Shown here one piece after another: positions 22,034 to 24,305 of a stretch of DNA of 24,305 bases (the first letter of the stretch is position 1; each line of letters opens with the position of its first letter). A program made the position numbers and the translations under genes. The notes under the pieces are model-generated. The model was not told the origin of the DNA, searched no databases, and saw only the letters and a list, made by a program, of their open reading frames with translations. Source of the DNA: a virus; the IMG/VR virus record IMGVR_UViG_3300032053_008583, positions 1 through 24,305 of that record; one strand, 5' to 3'.

Positions 22034-22072
22034 ACTACCTCGCCGCAAGTGGACGAGGCATTGCAGTTCCAA
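22030..22072 (-). repeat. Solo copy of the TnpB element right end (orphan guide-RNA scaffold candidate)
   Basis: 42 of 43 bases match 13045-13087, including the hairpin CCTCG-CCGC-AA-GTGG-A-CGAGG (22038-22058). The single change, C to T at 22050, turns a G-C pair into G-T and keeps the fold. No tnpB gene or left end is nearby. On the minus strand a guide would begin AGCTTCCTCC, from the end of the glycosyltransferase gene. Confidence 0.8.
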
Positions 22073-22106
22073 ATGAAAACTTAAAAGGCAGGGGAGAATA
22101 TTAAAT

Positions 22107-22931
22107 ATGCCAAAAGTCTTCGATACGTTCCCGTTCTTCAATGAGCTTCGGTTGCTTGATATCAGGCTGCATGAGCTTTCGGATGTGGTTGACTATTTTG
22201 TGCTCGTTGAATCCGATGCGACACGAAGGGGGACGAAGAAGCCCCTTTACTTCGCTGAGAACAGGGACTTGTTTGAACCGTTCCTTGATAAGATTATCTC
22301 CTTGACGATGCCGTATCCGCATCTCTCCGAGAAGGAGTGTGAGATCAAGCAGAGAAATATGATCCTCGATGCAATAAAAGACAAGGCCACGGACGACGAC
22401 ATCATCATAGTCTCGGATGCCGATGAGATACCGAGGGCATCAAAGATACCGATGCTGAAAGAAATGGAAAGGCCCGTCCTGATGCAGGCCTGGCTCTATT
22501 ACTATTATTTGAACGGTTTCGTGTCTAGGGATTACCCCCTTGCTCCGGTCGCATGTCGATACGGGGATCTGCTGTCCCATTACAAGACCTGTCATGACCT
22601 GAGAGTCGGAGTGATCTATGATGGGAAAAATAATGGTGCGAAAAGACGATCCACGGTGATGAAAAACGCCTCATGGCATTTCAGTTGGATAGGCGGGATT
22701 GACAGGATCATCGAGAAGGCCCGTGCCTTTCATAGACCCGACAGAAAATGGGACACCTCTAAGTTTCTGGGTCGGGAAAGAATAACGAGAATGGTAAACG
22801 AGGGTCTTCATATTTCGGGAAGATCCGAAAATAGAATCGTTTATTACGGTTCCATCGATGGCACATTCCCAAAATATTTAGTCGAGAATCAGGGGAAATT
22901 CTTGGATATGATTTATATGGGGTTGAATTGA
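22107..22931 (+). CDS. GT17 family glycosyltransferase
   Basis: A 274-residue protein with clear GT17 features (the family of beta-1,4-mannosyl-glycoprotein N-acetylglucosaminyltransferase-like enzymes): MPKVFDTFPFFNELRLLDIR, LSDVVDYFVLVES, KPLYFAENRDLFEPFLDKII, and VSDADEIP (102-109) as metal-binding motif, then SWHFSWIGG near the C-terminus. Bacterial and phage members likely build surface glycans; the precise sugar is unknown. GGGGAG lies about 11 nt before ATG 22107. It is separated from the preceding gene only by the solo right end, so the two were probably adjacent before that insertion. Confidence 0.9.
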   Translation: MPKVFDTFPFFNELRLLDIRLHELSDVVDYFVLVESDATRRGTKKPLYFAENRDLFEPFLDKIISLTMPYPHLSEKECEIKQRNMILDAIKDKATDDDIIIVSDADEIPRASKIPMLKEMERPVLMQAWLYYYYLNGFVSRDYPLAPVACRYGDLLSHYKTCHDLRVGVIYDGKNNGAKRRSTVMKNASWHFSWIGGIDRIIEKARAFHRPDRKWDTSKFLGRERITRMVNEGLHISGRSENRIVYYGSIDGTFPKYLVENQGKFLDMIYMGLN

Positions 22932-22958
22932 AAGAGAGGAAACATCGAAGGCGATAGG

Positions 22959-23660
22959 CTATTTTTCAATAGAGAATTCATTTGCTTCTGCGGAAAATCC
23001 ACATTGAGGGCAGCGGATTTTATGATTTCCGAAAACTATGGTGTTTGAATGTTTATGAAGAGAGGTGAGTTCCAAATTTTCAAGACGATTGTCGTCTTTA
23101 ATCCCGTTTTTATGGTGCACAATCTCTCCCCTTTTGAGTGGGCGGCCAAGATGTTTGGCCATGATGAGACGATGCTCAAGAACAGAAAGGTTATAACATG
23201 AATCTTTCATTTTTTCAGCAATTGCTCGATCTTCAGGAGATAATCCAGAGATGGCAAGCACTATATATCCCCGTTTTACTTTCCATCTGCCTTGCCAGTT
23301 TTTTCTTTCAGGTCCTCTCTTATGAGTTGCGGCTAATCCTTTTCTTTTGCATTCTTTTGAGCAGTATTTTTTATCTGTGGGCCGATCTATTGAAAAAAGC
23401 TTCCCACAAATTATGCAAATTTTCTTCATGGGATATTTTCTTTCTAAAGGATGAAGAGTCTTATAGGTTTTATAGCATTCCCATGAACAAAAAAGTTTTG
23501 AATTTCTTTTTATCAATTTTCCACAAATTAGACAATTCAATTCTTTATTTTTTTTCATGCCCAAATGTGCACAAGAAACAGAGCAGTATTTTGCTGTTTG
23601 TGTTCTATAAGGCAATACAGAAAAAAGTTCACCACAAATTATACATTTTTTTGAAGGCAT
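22959..23660 (-). CDS. HNH endonuclease with repeated Cys motifs, antisense to the operon
   Basis: A 233-residue protein. Three repeats of a CxxCG...F...CSxxC zinc motif lie at C6/C9/C26/C30, C43/C46/C58/C62 and C82/C85/C100/C104. An HNH_3-type nuclease core follows, [38 protein letters not shown] (H163, H182-H183, N185, N191; quoted in parts [16 protein letters not shown]), and a final Cys pair C217/C220. The start at 23660 has AAAGGAGA and its own promoter (23696-23724). It is AT-rich and runs against the phage operon, between the GT17 and GT9 genes, so it looks like an independent mobile insertion. A long frame on the opposite strand (23198-23677) is a shadow. Confidence 0.88.
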   Translation of the reverse strand: MPSKKCIICGELFSVLPYRTQTAKYCSVSCAHLGMKKNKELNCLICGKLIKRNSKLFCSWECYKTYKTLHPLERKYPMKKICIICGKLFSIDRPTDKKYCSKECKRKGLAATHKRGPERKNWQGRWKVKRGYIVLAISGLSPEDRAIAEKMKDSCYNLSVLEHRLIMAKHLGRPLKRGEIVHHKNGIKDDNRLENLELTSLHKHSNTIVFGNHKIRCPQCGFSAEANEFSIEK

Positions 23661-23695
23661 TTCGGTCTCCTTTATGATTTAGAATGGATAAATGA

Positions 23696-23724
23696 ATGGT
23701 ACCATTTAAAAAAGGAAAAGTCAA
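23696..23724 (-). promoter_or_regulatory. Promoter of the antisense HNH gene
   Basis: On the minus strand TTGACT (23724-23719) and TACCAT (23701-23696) are spaced by 17 bp; the start codon is about 36 nt downstream. The -10 box lies in the palindrome ATGGTACCAT (23696-23705). The -35 box abuts the GTG of the GT9 gene at 23725 on the other strand, and the spacer holds that gene's ribosome-binding site. Confidence 0.6.
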
Positions 23725-24305
23725 GTGAAATCTTCTGCTTTGGCGTACTTTTCGAACGGTTGTGGAAATTATTGCATGATGATGCCAGCACTCCAAGCAG
23801 TCGCATCCATGACGGAGAATAAACAGATAGACATCTGCCTAACCGATGAATGGTCGGATAGTCGGAGGGAAGCCGTGGAAGAGCTTTGCAAGGCGTGGCC
23901 GGTTGTCAATAAGGTCTTGAGTTGGCCCAGAGACAGGATAGACGAGAAGAAATATGATCTTTGGTATCTCTCTGTGCATGGAGTCCAATCCGATGTACTC
24001 TATGTTTTCCTCAGCAACATGAAGAAGAGGATTACCCCCAAACCATCTTGGAGGTCCTCCATGGTGCATGAGGCCGACCACTACATGGACATAGCGTATG
24101 CCATGGGATACGAGGGGCCGGTTCCGCAGGTAATTTTCCCTCTTGCTGACAAACCGATTCTTGACCTCCCAAGGCCGATCATCGGGCTGTGCAACGGGTA
24201 CTTCAGAACATCGACCCACTACTGGGACAAGAAGGGGTGGCCGCACTTCGCAGGACTTTCCGAATCCCTCAATCTGTATTTCGGAGGATCGTTGGTGGGG
24301 CTTGG
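23725..24305 (+). CDS. GT9-like (heptosyltransferase-type) glycosyltransferase, 3' end outside window
   Basis: The first 193 codons of a frame open to the right edge. The start GTG 23725 has AAGGAA at 23712-23717. The N-terminus ALAYFSNGCGNYCMMMPALQAV resembles the GT9 opening (GxGDxxxxxPAL). Near the end, IIGLCNGYFRTSTHYWDKKGWPHFAGLSESL resembles the GT9 donor-site region with K-x-W-P (quoted in parts: KKGWPHFAGL). GT9 enzymes use ADP-heptose-like donors in lipopolysaccharide core assembly. The remaining C-terminus, including the second donor-binding helix, is not in the window. It continues the glycosyltransferase run after the antisense HNH insertion. Confidence 0.75.
   Translation, partial: MKSSALAYFSNGCGNYCMMMPALQAVASMTENKQIDICLTDEWSDSRREAVEELCKAWPVVNKVLSWPRDRIDEKKYDLWYLSVHGVQSDVLYVFLSNMKKRITPKPSWRSSMVHEADHYMDIAYAMGYEGPVPQVIFPLADKPILDLPRPIIGLCNGYFRTSTHYWDKKGWPHFAGLSESLNLYFGGSLVGL

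Noticed and set aside
23198-23677. A 159-codon frame on the + strand
   Set aside because: It is the shadow of the antisense HNH gene. Its hydrophobic, Phe-rich look comes from the reverse complement of Lys-rich codons.
1-24305. CRISPR arrays, tRNA or rRNA genes, integrase and attachment sites
   Set aside because: I looked for regularly spaced repeats, cloverleaf-like patterns with CCA ends and recombinase motifs and saw none. Without an integrase the temperate or lytic nature stays open.

Overview
The window looks like a piece of a tailed bacteriophage (Caudoviricetes) or prophage genome. The evidence is a packaging and head-assembly cassette in canonical order: small terminase candidate, large terminase, portal-MuF fusion, HK97-type prohead protease and HK97-fold major capsid protein. 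Ribosome-binding sites of the AGGAGG type, GTG and TTG starts and sigma70-like promoters indicate a bacterial host. The host cannot be named from this sequence. Nearly all genes are on the + strand; only a TnpB gene and one HNH endonuclease run the other way.

Layout. 1-410: decayed IscB/RRXRR reading frame ending in an IS200/IS605-type right-end hairpin. 376-1681: small zinc-ribbon proteins, a radical-SAM-like Gp37/Gp68 protein and a 29-residue membrane peptide. 1683-4813: a cluster of GGAAACA repeats, terS, terL interrupted by a 258-residue intein, and a small HTH protein. 4862-6140: promoter, hairpin leaders and terminators around a zinc-ribbon/HTH protein and a small membrane protein. 6153-12921: portal-MuF, a free-standing HNH endonuclease inserted at the start of the protease gene, the protease, a small AT-rich ORF, a terminator and the capsid gene. 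13045-14270: a TnpB-only IS605-family element. 14276-24305: an operon-like run of nine glycosyltransferases, two methyltransferases and one hexapeptide-repeat acyltransferase, many joined by ATGA-type overlaps. This run holds a solo copy of the TnpB element's right end and an antisense HNH gene, and it leaves the window inside a GT9 gene.

How it works together. The left half packages DNA and builds the head. The right half looks like a dedicated glycan-building or glycan-transfer pathway placed directly after the capsid gene, where head-tail connector and tail genes usually sit. A plausible role is decoration of the virion or remodelling of the host surface polysaccharide, but the substrate cannot be read from sequence. 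Superimposed on this is an unusual density of mobile nucleases or their remnants: IscB relic, LAGLIDADG intein, HNH with a recoded flank, TnpB element, orphan right end and antisense HNH. Each larger insert is visibly richer in A+T than its flanks.

The most interesting observations are: (i) an intein placed directly after the second catalytic acid of the terminase nuclease; (ii) an HNH insertion that left the old protease start as a 14-codon leader and brought a divergent replacement start; (iii) a 43-nt orphan TnpB right end that supplies the stop codon of a glycosyltransferase and could encode a stand-alone guide RNA; (iv) terminators set directly ahead of virion genes, which suggests antitermination control; and (v) the large glycosylation operon itself.
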